Origin: an uncultured cyanobacterium | GTDB taxonomy: Bacteria > Cyanobacteriota > Cyanobacteriia > PCC-6307 > Cyanobiaceae | DNA: 64,000 nucleotides | Assembly (NCBI GenBank): GCA_903871775.1 | Contig: CAIQIA010000016.1 | Span: 124,001 to 188,000 of the forward strand | Reading direction: 5' to 3' | Shown here: positions 35,607-44,098 of the stretch, in pieces | Numbering within the stretch: position 1 is the first letter of the stretch | Layout: the number at the start of each line of letters is the position of its first letter | Position numbers and translations under genes: made by a program | Notes under the pieces: generated by a model | The model's database searches: none | Told to the model about the DNA's origin: nothing | What the model saw: the letters and a program-made list of their open reading frames with translations, nothing else

Positions 35607-36104
35607 TCAGCAGCAGGTGGTGAGTTTGGCCTTATCGCAAGGCGACTGCATTTCGGCTTCGAGGCAGCCCTGCAGGGCATCAGGGGTGCTCACCACGGTG
35701 GAAACCACAACGATGATCATTAAAAAAGTATCTGAGCCATCAAGGACTAAGTGGGCATGGGGAAAGTGATCAAGCAACCGTTGGTGCTGGTGCTGGTGCT
35801 GAGGGTCTAGCAGTAGCAGGTCCACACGTCCGAGGCGACGCTCAGGAGTAGACAGCACCTTAGGCGAATCAACTGTCAAGCCCCTGCGACAGAAATTGCT
35901 GCCGTGGGCACAGCAGGGGCCGATCCGGCTGTTGAGCCCCCCACAGCAGCAGCACTTACCGAACACACCGGTGACGTTGGCCATTAGCCCGGCTGGGCAG
36001 CTCTTCTGGCGCCAAAGAAGGGCAGGCGCTCGTACTGCCGGGGCCAGCTGATGGGCCCAGTTTTTGCTGGTGGCGTCGTGCCAGGGCACCAGCAGGTCGA
36101 TCAC
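35607..36104 (-). CDS. Unrecognised protein, possibly a decayed gene, coupled to the sulfotransferase gene
   Basis: The GTG at 36104 overlaps the stop of the upstream TPR-sulfotransferase gene by 4 bp (GTGA), a strong sign of translational coupling. The frame gives 165 residues starting MIDLLVPWHDATSKNWAHQL. A Cys-rich patch (KCCCCGG) and a His/Gln run (DPQHQHQHQRLLDHF) look unlike a normal folded enzyme, and the C-terminus SPCDKAKLTTCC is unusual. I suspect a real gene that has lost its frame or its 3' part, but I cannot name a family. Confidence 0.35.
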   Translation of the reverse strand: MIDLLVPWHDATSKNWAHQLAPAVRAPALLWRQKSCPAGLMANVTGVFGKCCCCGGLNSRIGPCCAHGSNFCRRGLTVDSPKVLSTPERRLGRVDLLLLDPQHQHQHQRLLDHFPHAHLVLDGSDTFLMIIVVVSTVVSTPDALQGCLEAEMQSPCDKAKLTTCC

Positions 36105-38776
36105 GGGGATGGCAGGGCCGCCAGCAGGCGACCCAGGTCGGGCCCGAGGGGATCCCAGCGGGCATCGAAGACGAGGCTGCCACCATTGCCCATGGCGTCG
36201 AGGGTTGGCTGGGGCAGATCGAGCAGCAGGCCGGGGTCGGCGTCTTCGGCCAGCACCAGGCAGCCCCCCTCGGGCAGGGGCAGCAGGCGGGTGCCGGGGG
36301 TGGCCGGCTGGGCCGGCAGCCGTGGGTCAGCGGCTGCGGTCCAGCGCCACAGGTTGCGGCCCTGATTGTCGACCAGGGCGAGCGCAAGCAGGCGCAGCAC
36401 GCCCGGCTGTTCTGAGGGGTCGAGGCGCAGGGCCCGCAGGGGGCCGACGCCGGTGGGCAGGGGCAGGGTCTGCTGCACCTGCCGTCCGCGGGCCACGGTC
36501 ACGCTGCGGCGGCATGAGGCCGCTTCGTGAAAGTCGTCGTCGCCGGTGCGCCAGAACAGCTGGGCGGTGTCGAGCAGCCCCAGCTGGTCGTCGAGCTGGC
36601 GCAGGTGGCCGGCCAGCCGGGCCGAGGCCTGGTCGCAGGCGGCCCGGCAGCGGCCTTCGTCGGGATCAGCCAGGGCTCCGTGCACGCCGAGGGCCAGCCG
36701 CAGCAGTTCGGGGTCGGCCGTGGCCGCATCGGCGGCGCGGCCGTGGTCGAGGCTGGGGTCGATGTGGGCGCCGGCAGCGGCGATCACCTCGGGTGACAGG
36801 GGGGCGAGGCCCGGCAGCAGCGCCCGGCAGGCCTGCAGGGCCGACGGCGGATCCTGCAGCAGCTGTTGAAAATCGAGCCGCACCCGGGGAAGGTGGCGGG
36901 TGTGGCGTTCGGCCTCCAGCTGGTGCTGCAACCACAGCAGCAGCCCCCGGCTGAGGGGCAAGCCGTCACGGCGGGCCAGGGAGGCCGCCACGGCCAGGGG
37001 GTGGCGCTGCATCAGCACCACGGCGGCCTCGAGGCCGCGCTGGGCCAGCAGGGCATTCCAGAGGGGCTGCAGCCGGCACTGGCGTGGATCCTTGATCAGG
37101 GCCACGGCCAGCGGATCCCCCGCCGGAAAGTCGGCCTGCAGGGCCCGCGCCAGCTGCTGCAGCCGGGCCGGGGTGGGGGCGAGGGGCGCCAGGTGCGGGT
37201 CGTCCCAGCGGCCGCCGGCCTCGTCGAGCAGGGCGTTGTGGCAGGCCAGCAGCTGCAGTGGTTCCCAGTAGCCACGGGGATTGAACGGATCCGCCGGCGG
37301 TGACCCCGCAGGACACAGCAGGCCCGAGCTGGCCAGCAGACCCGCCATGGCCGAGGTGCCGCTGCGGTGCATGCCGAGCACCAGCAGCAACCGCTGGGGC
37401 AGCTGGGGCAACAGCTGTTGCAGCAGCTCAGGGGTGGGCAGGGCCAGGGCGGCGTCGCCGGGGGGCAGCAGCCGTTCGGCGGTGTGGGCGATGGCCCGCG
37501 GCAGCCCCCGGTGGCCGGGGTCAAGCTGCAGCGCCCGGTCGTAGTGGGCGAGGGCGGCCTGCCAATGCCCACGCTGCCGTTCGCCTTCGGCCAGGCCGAT
37601 CCAGCCCGGGGCTGATCCGGGCTGCTCGGAGAGATGGCGGCTCAGCAGTGCCTCGGCCTCGGCGGCCCGGTCGAGCCGCCGCAGACAGCGGGCCAGGGCG
37701 GGGTAAAGCCCGCGGTGGTCGGGCATCTGGGCGATGGCCTGGCGGTAGAGGTGCACGGCAAGGGTCAGATCGCCGGTGTCGCTGGCCCCCTGGGCCTCGA
37801 GGCTGAGCTGCTGGGTCACCTCGGCGTGGTTGCTGGCCGGCGGACCGTCAGCGAGCCGGTCGACTTCGTGGCGACAGTGGTCGTCGTCGGGATGGAGCAG
37901 GGCCTGGTGCAGGGTCAGGGCCCAGGCGAGCCGGGCGGGATCGGCGGCGCTGACGGGGACCGATGGGAACCTGGCGGGATCGATCTGGGCGGCGAGGCGC
38001 CGGCGGGGCAGGGCCCGGCTGTGGCGTTCGGCCTGCAGCTGGTGGGCGCACCAGAGGTCAAGGGCCCCATCGATGGCCACCCCATGGCGGCGCTGCAGCG
38101 CCGGCATGGCCAGCACGGGATGGAGGCTCAGCAGCACCACGGTGGCCTCGAGCCCCCGCTGTTCGATGAGGGTCTGCCACAGGGGCAGCTGGGTCGCCAG
38201 GTCGGCCGGAGCCAGCACCGCCTGCTCTCCCGGCCGCACGGCCGGCAGCTGCGCCGCCAGGGCGGTGACGCTGGGCTGGGCCGGGGGGGGCAGCGGCGGA
38301 TAGGCGGCGGTGGCGTCGGGCAGACCGCAGACAAGCACCAGCCGCTGCGGCAGCCACGGCAGCAGGGCCGCGTGCCGGTCGGGCGCCGGGGCATCACCAG
38401 GCAGACGGGCCTCGGGTTGCAGCCGGCTGGTGGCCTGGTCGAGCAGATCTGACAGGTCGGGATCATCGGGCAGGGCCGCCAGCAGGGGGGCCATGGCGGC
38501 CAGGAGGGTCTGCCATCGCCCTTCCTCGGCCAGACCTTCGAGGGTCGCCAGCTGCAGCGGCAGGGCTTCGGGCTGCAGCCGCAGCTGCTGCTCGAGCAGC
38601 ACCGTGGCTTCGGGGTGGCGGCCCAGGCGTCGCAGGCAGCGGGCCGTGGCCTGCACGATGCTGCTGTCGTGGGGGGCCAGCAGGCGGGCCTGGCGCCAGA
38701 GCAGCAGCGCCTGCTCCCAGTTGCCCTCCCGCTCGGCGGCGAGGGGGGCGTCGGCGTAGGGAGCAGCGGTGTTCAC
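36101..38776 (-). CDS. TPR protein with two sulfotransferase-like domains, the first degenerate
   Basis: An 891-residue protein. TPR-like helices (1-120) precede a first sulfotransferase-like unit (about 145-320), in which the phosphate loop is replaced by GLPDATAAY (151-159). A second TPR set (about 335-450) leads to a complete unit with LGMHRSGTSAMAGL (468-476 core). The units share GLEA(T/A)VVL, then a leucine-tryptophan segment and QLQAERHSRALPR versus QLEAERHTRHLPR, so they arose by duplication. The last 150 residues form a beta-rich domain (RALRLDPSEQPGVLRLL). Only the second unit should bind PAPS. The acceptor is unknown. Confidence 0.8.
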   Translation of the reverse strand: MNTAAPYADAPLAAEREGNWEQALLLWRQARLLAPHDSSIVQATARCLRRLGRHPEATVLLEQQLRLQPEALPLQLATLEGLAEEGRWQTLLAAMAPLLAALPDDPDLSDLLDQATSRLQPEARLPGDAPAPDRHAALLPWLPQRLVLVCGLPDATAAYPPLPPPAQPSVTALAAQLPAVRPGEQAVLAPADLATQLPLWQTLIEQRGLEATVVLLSLHPVLAMPALQRRHGVAIDGALDLWCAHQLQAERHSRALPRRRLAAQIDPARFPSVPVSAADPARLAWALTLHQALLHPDDDHCRHEVDRLADGPPASNHAEVTQQLSLEAQGASDTGDLTLAVHLYRQAIAQMPDHRGLYPALARCLRRLDRAAEAEALLSRHLSEQPGSAPGWIGLAEGERQRGHWQAALAHYDRALQLDPGHRGLPRAIAHTAERLLPPGDAALALPTPELLQQLLPQLPQRLLLVLGMHRSGTSAMAGLLASSGLLCPAGSPPADPFNPRGYWEPLQLLACHNALLDEAGGRWDDPHLAPLAPTPARLQQLARALQADFPAGDPLAVALIKDPRQCRLQPLWNALLAQRGLEAAVVLMQRHPLAVAASLARRDGLPLSRGLLLWLQHQLEAERHTRHLPRVRLDFQQLLQDPPSALQACRALLPGLAPLSPEVIAAAGAHIDPSLDHGRAADAATADPELLRLALGVHGALADPDEGRCRAACDQASARLAGHLRQLDDQLGLLDTAQLFWRTGDDDFHEAASCRRSVTVARGRQVQQTLPLPTGVGPLRALRLDPSEQPGVLRLLALALVDNQGRNLWRWTAAADPRLPAQPATPGTRLLPLPEGGCLVLAEDADPGLLLDLPQPTLDAMGNGGSLVFDARWDPLGPDLGRLLAALPSP

Positions 38777-38791
38777 GCCAACGCAGCCGGG

Positions 38792-39196
38792 TCAGACCAA
38801 TCCTGCAAACGGCATCGCCAGGGTGGTGCCGTCGAGGGGGAATTCGTGCAGTGGCTGGCGCAGGCGGAACTGTTCGCCGCTGCGCAGCACCACGAACAGG
38901 TGGCCGTCACCGCCGGTCGGCGATGGCACGGCTTCTTCGACCCCCTGCACCATGGCCAGGCGGAAGCCGGCGGGGGTGTCGTCCGGCAGGCCGGCCTCGG
39001 CGAGCATACCCGACAGATCAGGCCGCGGCAGGTTCTGGGGGCTGCCGAGGGGCAGGGGCAGGGCCCGCTGGCCGCAGAGCAGCACCAGATGGGCGATGGC
39101 GTCGTCGGGAACGAGGCGCCAGCCGGTGATCTTGAGCAGCGATCCGCAGGGACTAAGGGGTACTTCAAAGACGATGATGGTCAGACCGTCGTCGTC
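38792..39196 (-). pseudogene. Orphan fragment of the accessory domain seen in the GT2 at 32668
   Basis: The frame is open from just after a TAG at 39199-39197 to a stop at 38792 and has no good start; the first candidate is GTG 39085. It reads FEVPLSPCGSLLKITGW, then HLVLLCGQRALPLPLG, then GHLFVVLRSGEQFRLRQPLH, matching the SPCG-to-RLRQ order of residues 270-385 in the GT2 protein. Missing both an upstream and a downstream domain, it is best read as debris of a longer glycosyltransferase, or a split gene. Confidence 0.6.
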
Positions 39197-39197
39197 C

Positions 39198-39537
39198 TAG
39201 CGTTAGGCCGAAGGCAAGGCGGCGGGGAGCGGCGGCTAGCGGGATCGGCGCCAAAGGCATCGAGCAGGGGCAGGGCCAGCATCTAGACGGCCTCACTCCT
39301 GGAGGATCTTGAGTCATGTGATAAAAATAATACGTGTCAGGTTGCTCAAGAGATGAGCCTAATATAGTTATAGCTTGCCTGCTTGCGACTGTATCCTGAC
39401 GATCAACGCCGGAAATCAGGGCGTAGTTGTTGCGTGAACAGGAGCCGCAGTTGGCACTCGAGCAAAAAATGCTGCAGTCAATCGTGCTGCTGTCATGTGT
39501 ACTGGCGAGACATCCGTCTACAGAAGGGGAAGGAACA
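39198..39537. other. Intergenic stretch, AT-rich toward 39.5 kb
   Basis: About 340 bp. A 33-codon minus-strand frame (MLALPLLDAFGADPASRR) directly upstream of the orphan domain may be part of the same broken gene. Otherwise no gene, repeat or RNA is supported. Confidence 0.35.
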
Positions 39538-40653
39538 TCAGCCAGGCACGCACTTGGAGCGGAAGATCTGAGACTCAAGCTCAGAAATTCGTTGCTGTTG
39601 GGACTCTATTGCCAACATGGCGATTGCCAAGGCGTTTAAAACTTTTAGCTTGTCTTCTTCAATAGAGCAAGCATGCATGGCAGCAGGTACCGCGATGTCA
39701 AGCAAACTACTTTCGTGCATAAAGTGTTTGTCAAGATTAAACTTTGTTAAAACTTCATTGAATAGCTTAGCGCGCAGGTTGCAGGCTTCAACAAGAATCG
39801 CCAAATCATCACCTCTTGGAGCAATATCCGAAGGGATCTGTACACTGACAGGAGCCCTCGTAGACAGGCGTTGAATTGCTCTCAGAACGCCGTCCTCAAA
39901 CCGCTCCGGGGGCGATTTACCTGTTTGCATGGATTGATAAACAGTTCTAAGCAAAAAAGTCAGCTGATCGTCTTTTTGGTTCATTCTTTTGCTTTCGCCA
40001 CCTTTAATTGTTGGCTGAATATCAGCGAGACTACAGAACTCTTCTAAAAGGTCGCAAGTCTTGTCCAGCGAAATCAAATTTTTGGATTTGAAGTATGTAC
40101 TGGAGAGCCAAAGGCCGAGTTCTTCGTGGATCCACGGCAAACCATCACGCTCGAGCGCAAGCCATTCGCCAAAGCTGAGCAATGGGCCGGCCAATGTCTT
40201 GTCTTTAACAAACCACTGCATGTATGACGAAAACGCAAGCTCAATAAAATTTCTTACGACGACGATATATGCCAGGTCTGCCTTATCTTTCACCCGATTG
40301 AAGACTGGCTCGAAGGCAGCATATAGACCAAAAATGCTTTCGTTGGAAACAATGATTCGCGGTATATTATTTTTAACCGCTTGCTCAATTTCTCGTTCAA
40401 CAATTTCAATGTACTGTTCTTGCCAGTCACCCGTGGCGAGCATGGAATGAAATCCGCCATCGCTTTGCCACGGCTGGACCACCTCGCAACAATGCTGAAG
40501 GTTAGTGCCTGTATAAATGAATTCGGCGGATCCTTGGATGCGACCCGCCTCGAGAAGGTGCTGAATTGAGGTTGAACCACATTTTCCAAGGCCCACATGA
40601 AAAACAATCAGCGGCCTGGCGGGGCGGTCGGCGTGGGCAAGCTCGGAATTCAA
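39538..40653 (-). CDS. Sulfotransferase-like protein, AT-rich
   Basis: A 371-residue protein (MNSELAHADRPARPLIVFHV). The phosphate loop is HVGLGKCGSTSIQHLLE (about 19-35), of the type found in the sulfotransferase branch that begins HxGxxKxGSTS. The second nucleotide segment is YIVVVRNFIELAFSSYMQWF (about 131-150). The C-terminal 60 residues are helical and end with a short coiled coil (SQQQRISELESQIF). The gene is AT-richer than its neighbours, suggesting separate acquisition. It is the third sulfotransferase-like gene in the window. Confidence 0.75.
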   Translation of the reverse strand: MNSELAHADRPARPLIVFHVGLGKCGSTSIQHLLEAGRIQGSAEFIYTGTNLQHCCEVVQPWQSDGGFHSMLATGDWQEQYIEIVEREIEQAVKNNIPRIIVSNESIFGLYAAFEPVFNRVKDKADLAYIVVVRNFIELAFSSYMQWFVKDKTLAGPLLSFGEWLALERDGLPWIHEELGLWLSSTYFKSKNLISLDKTCDLLEEFCSLADIQPTIKGGESKRMNQKDDQLTFLLRTVYQSMQTGKSPPERFEDGVLRAIQRLSTRAPVSVQIPSDIAPRGDDLAILVEACNLRAKLFNEVLTKFNLDKHFMHESSLLDIAVPAAMHACSIEEDKLKVLNALAIAMLAIESQQQRISELESQIFRSKCVPG

Positions 40654-40792
40654 TGCGATCGGAGCAAGAAAAGCCTTTACTTAGTAAGCCCCCTCAATTT
40701 AGCACAGACTGCGGGTCCTTGCATTTCAGATCTCCAGCAAGGGCCAACTTGGAGACTATGTCTTTGGCGGGTTGGCTTGTTTCTACCATGAA

Positions 40793-42625
40793 TCACAGGC
40801 CGAAATGCCGGCAGATCAGCCAGGGCGCCAGCAGGGTGAGGCCCAGGGTGAGCGGGGCGCCGTAACGGGTCATGTCGAGAAAACGGTAGCGGCCGGGGCC
40901 CATCACCATCAGGTTGCACTGATAGCCGATGGGGGTGAGAAAGCTCTGGCTGGCGGCGAACAGAATCGCGTAGATGAAGGCCAGCGGCGGCAGCGCCAGG
41001 CCGCGGGCCAGTTCGGTGGCGATGGGGGTGAGCAACACCACGGTGGCGCCGTTGCTGAGGGTTTCGGTGAACAGCTGCGCCAGCAGAAACACCACCACCA
41101 GCACGCCATAGGCGGGCCAGCCCTGCAGCGAATGCAGCAGATCGAGGGCCAGCCCCCTGGCCAGGCCAGTGTTCTGCATCGCCACGCTGAAGCACGACAG
41201 CGACCCCAGCAGCAGAATCACGTCCCAACGCACCGCCCGCTGCAGTTCACCGGGCCGCAGGCAGCCCGTGGCCACCATCACCACCACCCCCAGCAGCACC
41301 GCCGCCATCAGGTTGATCAGCTTGAACAGCGGCAGCACGATCACCAGCACCGCCACCAGCAGGGCGATGCCCTTGCGGTTGGTGGTGGGCAGGTCTTTTT
41401 CGAGTTCATCGAGCAGCACCAGGTCGCTGCTGTCCTGCAGGCCGCGCAGGGCATCGAGCGGGGCCTGCAGCAGCAGCACATCCCCGGCCTGCAGCACCAC
41501 CTTCCCCAGCAGATCACGCAGCACCTGGCGACCCCGGCGCACGGCCAGCAGGGTGGCGTTGTAGCGCTGGCGAAAGCGCAGCTCGCGCACGCTGCTGCCG
41601 CCAATGCTCGAACCGGCAGGCAGCAGCACCTCGACCAGGCGCTGGGTGCCGCTCTGCAGCTCGTCGAGATCTGCCTCCTTGTCAGAGATCGGCGCCAGGG
41701 TCACGGTGCGTTCCTGCTGCAGCCGCAGCAGGTCGTGGCGCTGGCAGCGCAGCAGCAGCCGGTCGCCGGCCTGCAGCGGCAGGTCGGCCAGGGGGGCGGT
41801 GAAGCTCTGGTTGCCGCGGTGCAGCTCAAGCACATCGACGTCGAAGCGCCGCTGCAGGCGGCTGTTGTGAAGCGATTGCCCCACCAGTTCTGACCCCTCG
41901 GGGATCAGCACATCGGTGAAGTATCCGCCACGGGTGAGGTCAGCCAGCAGATCGTCGCCCTGGAGCCCGCGATCGGGCAGCAGCCGGTCAGACACCGCCA
42001 CCAGGTACAGGCCCCCCAGCAGCCAGATGGGGATGCCGATGGCGGTGAAATCGAACAGGTCGATCGACCCGAAGCCCAGCTGGCGGCTCACGTCACTGGC
42101 CAGCAGGTTGGTCGAGGTGCCGAGCAGGGTGAGGGTGCCGCCCAGCACCACGGCGAACGACATCGGCAGCATCACCCGCGATGGCGAGATGCCCCGGCGC
42201 TGGCACCAGTTCTCGAGCACCGGCAGCAGGGTGGCGACGATGGGGGTGTTGGGGATGAAACCCGAGATGGGCGCCACCACCGCCACCAGCAGGGCGATCA
42301 TGCGCCGGGGGCTGCGGATGGCGTCGCTGCCGATCAGTGCCCGCAGCCGGTCGACGCCACCACTGCGAAACAGGCCGGCCGAGAGGGCGAACAGGCCCAT
42401 GAGGGTGATCAGGGCCGGTGCCCCGAAGCCCTGCACCGCCTCGTCGGGCTTGAGCACCTTGAAGGCCACCAGCAGTGCCGCCGCCAGCAGGCCCGTGACC
42501 TCGGGCGCCAGCCAGCCGGTCACGAACAGCACGATGGCGCCGGCGAACACCGCCAGGGTGGTGGCTCCGGCCGGGGTGGCGGCGGCCGCCAGAAAGCCGG
42601 TCACATCGGGGCTGGTGGTGCTCAT
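40793..42625 (-). CDS. SLC13/DASS-type anion transporter with two RCK-C (TrkA-C) domains
   Basis: A 610-residue membrane protein. N-terminal helices (about 17-200) include IPNTPIVATLLPVLENW and GTLTLLGTSTNLLASDV, the SNT motif region of sodium/sulfate-type carriers. Two cytoplasmic RCK-C units follow (about 235-310 and 325-400), e.g. LPLQAGDRLLLRCQRHDLL. The second helix set (about 415-605) has TETLSNGATVVLLTPIA, the matching repeat motif. Relatives include SAC1-like proteins linked to sulfur responses. With four sulfotransferase-like genes nearby, sulfate is the likely ion, though this is inferred. Its first bases are duplicated at 45.9 kb. Confidence 0.85.
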   Translation of the reverse strand: MSTTSPDVTGFLAAAATPAGATTLAVFAGAIVLFVTGWLAPEVTGLLAAALLVAFKVLKPDEAVQGFGAPALITLMGLFALSAGLFRSGGVDRLRALIGSDAIRSPRRMIALLVAVVAPISGFIPNTPIVATLLPVLENWCQRRGISPSRVMLPMSFAVVLGGTLTLLGTSTNLLASDVSRQLGFGSIDLFDFTAIGIPIWLLGGLYLVAVSDRLLPDRGLQGDDLLADLTRGGYFTDVLIPEGSELVGQSLHNSRLQRRFDVDVLELHRGNQSFTAPLADLPLQAGDRLLLRCQRHDLLRLQQERTVTLAPISDKEADLDELQSGTQRLVEVLLPAGSSIGGSSVRELRFRQRYNATLLAVRRGRQVLRDLLGKVVLQAGDVLLLQAPLDALRGLQDSSDLVLLDELEKDLPTTNRKGIALLVAVLVIVLPLFKLINLMAAVLLGVVVMVATGCLRPGELQRAVRWDVILLLGSLSCFSVAMQNTGLARGLALDLLHSLQGWPAYGVLVVVFLLAQLFTETLSNGATVVLLTPIATELARGLALPPLAFIYAILFAASQSFLTPIGYQCNLMVMGPGRYRFLDMTRYGAPLTLGLTLLAPWLICRHFGL

Positions 42626-42637
42626 GCCGTGGCGGTG
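42581..42637. repeat. 57-bp direct repeat, copy 1 (transporter gene start)
   Basis: This covers the first 15 codons of the transporter gene and a few bases before its ATG. It matches 45929-45985 with two mismatches. The bases upstream of this copy read, on the minus strand, FDGPTATA-stop overlapping ATG, similar to the LDGSTAPA-stop end of the glycosyltransferase gene at the other copy. Confidence 0.9.
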
Positions 42638-42832
42638 GGTCCGTCGAACTGGCCGACGAGGTCCGCGGGAAGCGGACCAGAGGGAATGATGAGAATCATC
42701 AGGCAGCCAGGCTGAACCGGAGACTCAACCGTGACAGATCGTCTGAGGTGAGGCCGGCGATCTCCATGGTGTCCTCAGGGGTGGCGGCGGCACCAGAAGC
42801 CAGCTCGACCGTCGCACGTCATACCCATTGAG

Positions 42833-42969
42833 ATGGTTATCTCCAAGCGTGTAGGCGAGCAGTTCGGCCTCAGCCCCGGGCAGGCTCTGCAGGTGCTGGC
42901 TCTGCCGCAGACCTGCGTGGCTTTCTGAAAGAGCCCAACACCTTTCAACGGGAGGCCGATCGACTGTGA
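42833..42969 (+). pseudogene. VapB-like (AbrB-fold) antitoxin remnant
   Basis: From ATG 42833 the frame reads MVISKRVGEQFGLSPGQALQ then VLALPQT. After a frame change it reads LRGFLKEPNTFQREADRL and stops at 42967-42969. Both parts match the order of AbrB/MazE-type VapB antitoxins, in which GxxLQVL is followed by a LRGxLK segment. About 20 residues are missing between them. The stop overlaps the start of the toxin remnant (GTGA), as in intact vapBC pairs. Confidence 0.65.
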
Positions 42970-43163
42970 CGCCTCAGCGGGTGGTGGTGGATCTTGACAG
43001 CCGGTTGGCCCTCGCTGCTGCCCAGCTCAGCCATTCCCTCAGGTTGCCGATGGCCGACAGCATCATTCTTGCGACAGCCAGGGACCATCAGGCCAGGCTC
43101 CACACCATGGACAGCGATTTCCGTGGCATCGCCGATGTGGAGTGGATCGCGTCGATGCCTTGA
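42966..43163 (+). pseudogene. VapC-like PIN toxin with internal deletion
   Basis: A 65-residue frame from GTG 42966: MTPQRVVVD is the usual first beta strand with the first catalytic Asp, but it is joined directly to the C-terminal part, LAAAQLSHSLRLPMADSIIL and TMDSDFRGIADVEWI, which holds the last two acidic residues. About half of the PIN domain is gone, so nuclease activity is unlikely. It was once the toxin partner of the VapB remnant just upstream. Confidence 0.7.
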
Positions 43164-43285
43164 TGACCGTCTGCGGATCCTCGACGCTCTCTACATCCCC
43201 ACCCGCTATCCCGATAGCCTTCCGGATGGAGCTCCTGCGCCATGCCCGTTCGATCGTTGACGCAATCGCTGCTGCGCTGGCCTGA
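43160..43285 (+). pseudogene. C-terminal fragment of a HEPN-domain protein
   Basis: The frame reads LRILDALYIPTRYPDSLPDG, the conserved end of HEPN proteins that pair with MNT nucleotidyltransferases. A shift then gives HARSIVDAIAAALA before a stop at 43283-43285. The N-terminal and RNase-motif region is missing. It overlaps the start of the MNT gene at 43242, the order of an intact HEPN-MNT pair. Confidence 0.65.
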
Positions 43286-43796
43286 CCCCCAGCAGGTGCT
43301 GACGCAGGTGGTCGACTGGGCGGCGCAGGTGGCGCCCGATCATCCGGGCCTGCAGCGCCTTGCGGTGTTCGGCAGCTACGGCCGCGGCGATGCCGGTGTG
43401 GGCAGTGACCTTGATCTGCTGCTGATCGATGGCCAGGCCACCGGGCCGCAGCACCAACGGCTGCTGGAATGGCCTCTGGCGGAGCTGCCCCTGAGCTGCG
43501 ATGCACTCGTGCTCACGCCGGCCGAACACCAGGCACTGCTGGCCGCTGGTTGTGGTGCCGCGGGTGATCAGCGATGCCAGGATGAACGCCTGTTGTTGGT
43601 GTCAAGCAACAGCATCAGCGCTCACTCCATTCCTGGCGCAGGGCCTGCTGCAGCTCCAGGCTGTCCAGTGGGCGGTCACGCCACAATCTCGAAGCCTGGC
43701 GCAGCGCCTCGGCCCGCGACAGGCCCCGCTGCCGACAGAGGGCATCAAGCTGTTCGCGCTCCGCATCCGGAAGATCCACGATCGTTCTCATCGTGA
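43242..43796 (+). CDS. MNT-type nucleotidyltransferase, C-terminus replaced
   Basis: The first 100 residues form a minimal nucleotidyltransferase: LQRLAVFGSYGRGDAGVGSD then LDLLLID, giving the GSx10DxD catalytic motif, and ALVLTPAEHQALLAAG. In HEPN-MNT modules this protein AMPylates or restrains the HEPN toxin. After about 43555 the frame leaves the family and runs through DNA coding for the opposite-strand antitoxin, so the last 80 residues are probably not native. The HEPN partner upstream survives only as a fragment. Confidence 0.6.
   Translation: MPVRSLTQSLLRWPDPQQVLTQVVDWAAQVAPDHPGLQRLAVFGSYGRGDAGVGSDLDLLLIDGQATGPQHQRLLEWPLAELPLSCDALVLTPAEHQALLAAGCGAAGDQRCQDERLLLVSSNSISAHSIPGAGPAAAPGCPVGGHATISKPGAAPRPATGPAADRGHQAVRAPHPEDPRSFSS
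43568..43615 (-). pseudogene. Stub of a VapC toxin start (MLLLDTN)
   Basis: Directly after the ribbon-helix-helix gene, with a TGATG overlap, the minus strand reads MLLLDTNNRRSSWHR-stop. MLLLDTN is the characteristic PIN-domain opening with the first catalytic Asp. The remaining toxin is missing where this DNA meets the end of the MNT gene, marking a deletion junction. Confidence 0.55.
43615..43791 (-). CDS. Ribbon-helix-helix (CopG-type) antitoxin
   Basis: A 58-residue protein (MRTIVDLPDAEREQLDALCR). The N-terminal beta strand RTIVDLP and the QRGLSRAEALRQASRLWRDR helices fit a RHH DNA-binding antitoxin of the VapB type. The last residues would bind a PIN toxin, but the toxin is reduced to a seven-residue stub. 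It is divergent from the second RHH antitoxin at 43844. Confidence 0.7.
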   Translation of the reverse strand: MRTIVDLPDAEREQLDALCRQRGLSRAEALRQASRLWRDRPLDSLELQQALRQEWSER

Positions 43797-43843
43797 TGCC
43801 GTTATCTGATGACGTCACCTTACCGGGTCGCCCTGAGCGGTGG

Positions 43844-44098
43844 ATGCAGGGCGGCCACAAGCTGGCCGAACGGGTGACTGTGACGATGCCAGCTGAGTTG
43901 ATCGCCGGGATCGATCGCATCGAAGCGAATCGCAGCCGCTTCATTGCCGAAGCCGTGCGTCACGAATTGCAGCGGCGCCAACGGCTCGAACTGCTCCGCT
44001 CCCTGGACAGTCCCCATCCCGACAGCACCGCCACGGCCGTGGAGTGGCGCCCGGAATCGGGCTGGCAGCATGTCAACTCCCCCAAGATCCAGCCTTGA
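43844..44098 (+). CDS. Ribbon-helix-helix antitoxin of a MazF-type pair
   Basis: About 84 residues if started at ATG 43844 (MQGGHKLAERVTVTMPAELI); ATG 43793 is also possible but would nearly abut the divergent gene. RVTVTMPAELIAGIDRIEAN and RSRFIAEAVRHELQRR form a clear RHH domain. The C-terminus should neutralise the toxin. Its end overlaps the MazF-like frame by 29 bp, as is usual for such pairs. Confidence 0.7.
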   Translation: MQGGHKLAERVTVTMPAELIAGIDRIEANRSRFIAEAVRHELQRRQRLELLRSLDSPHPDSTATAVEWRPESGWQHVNSPKIQP

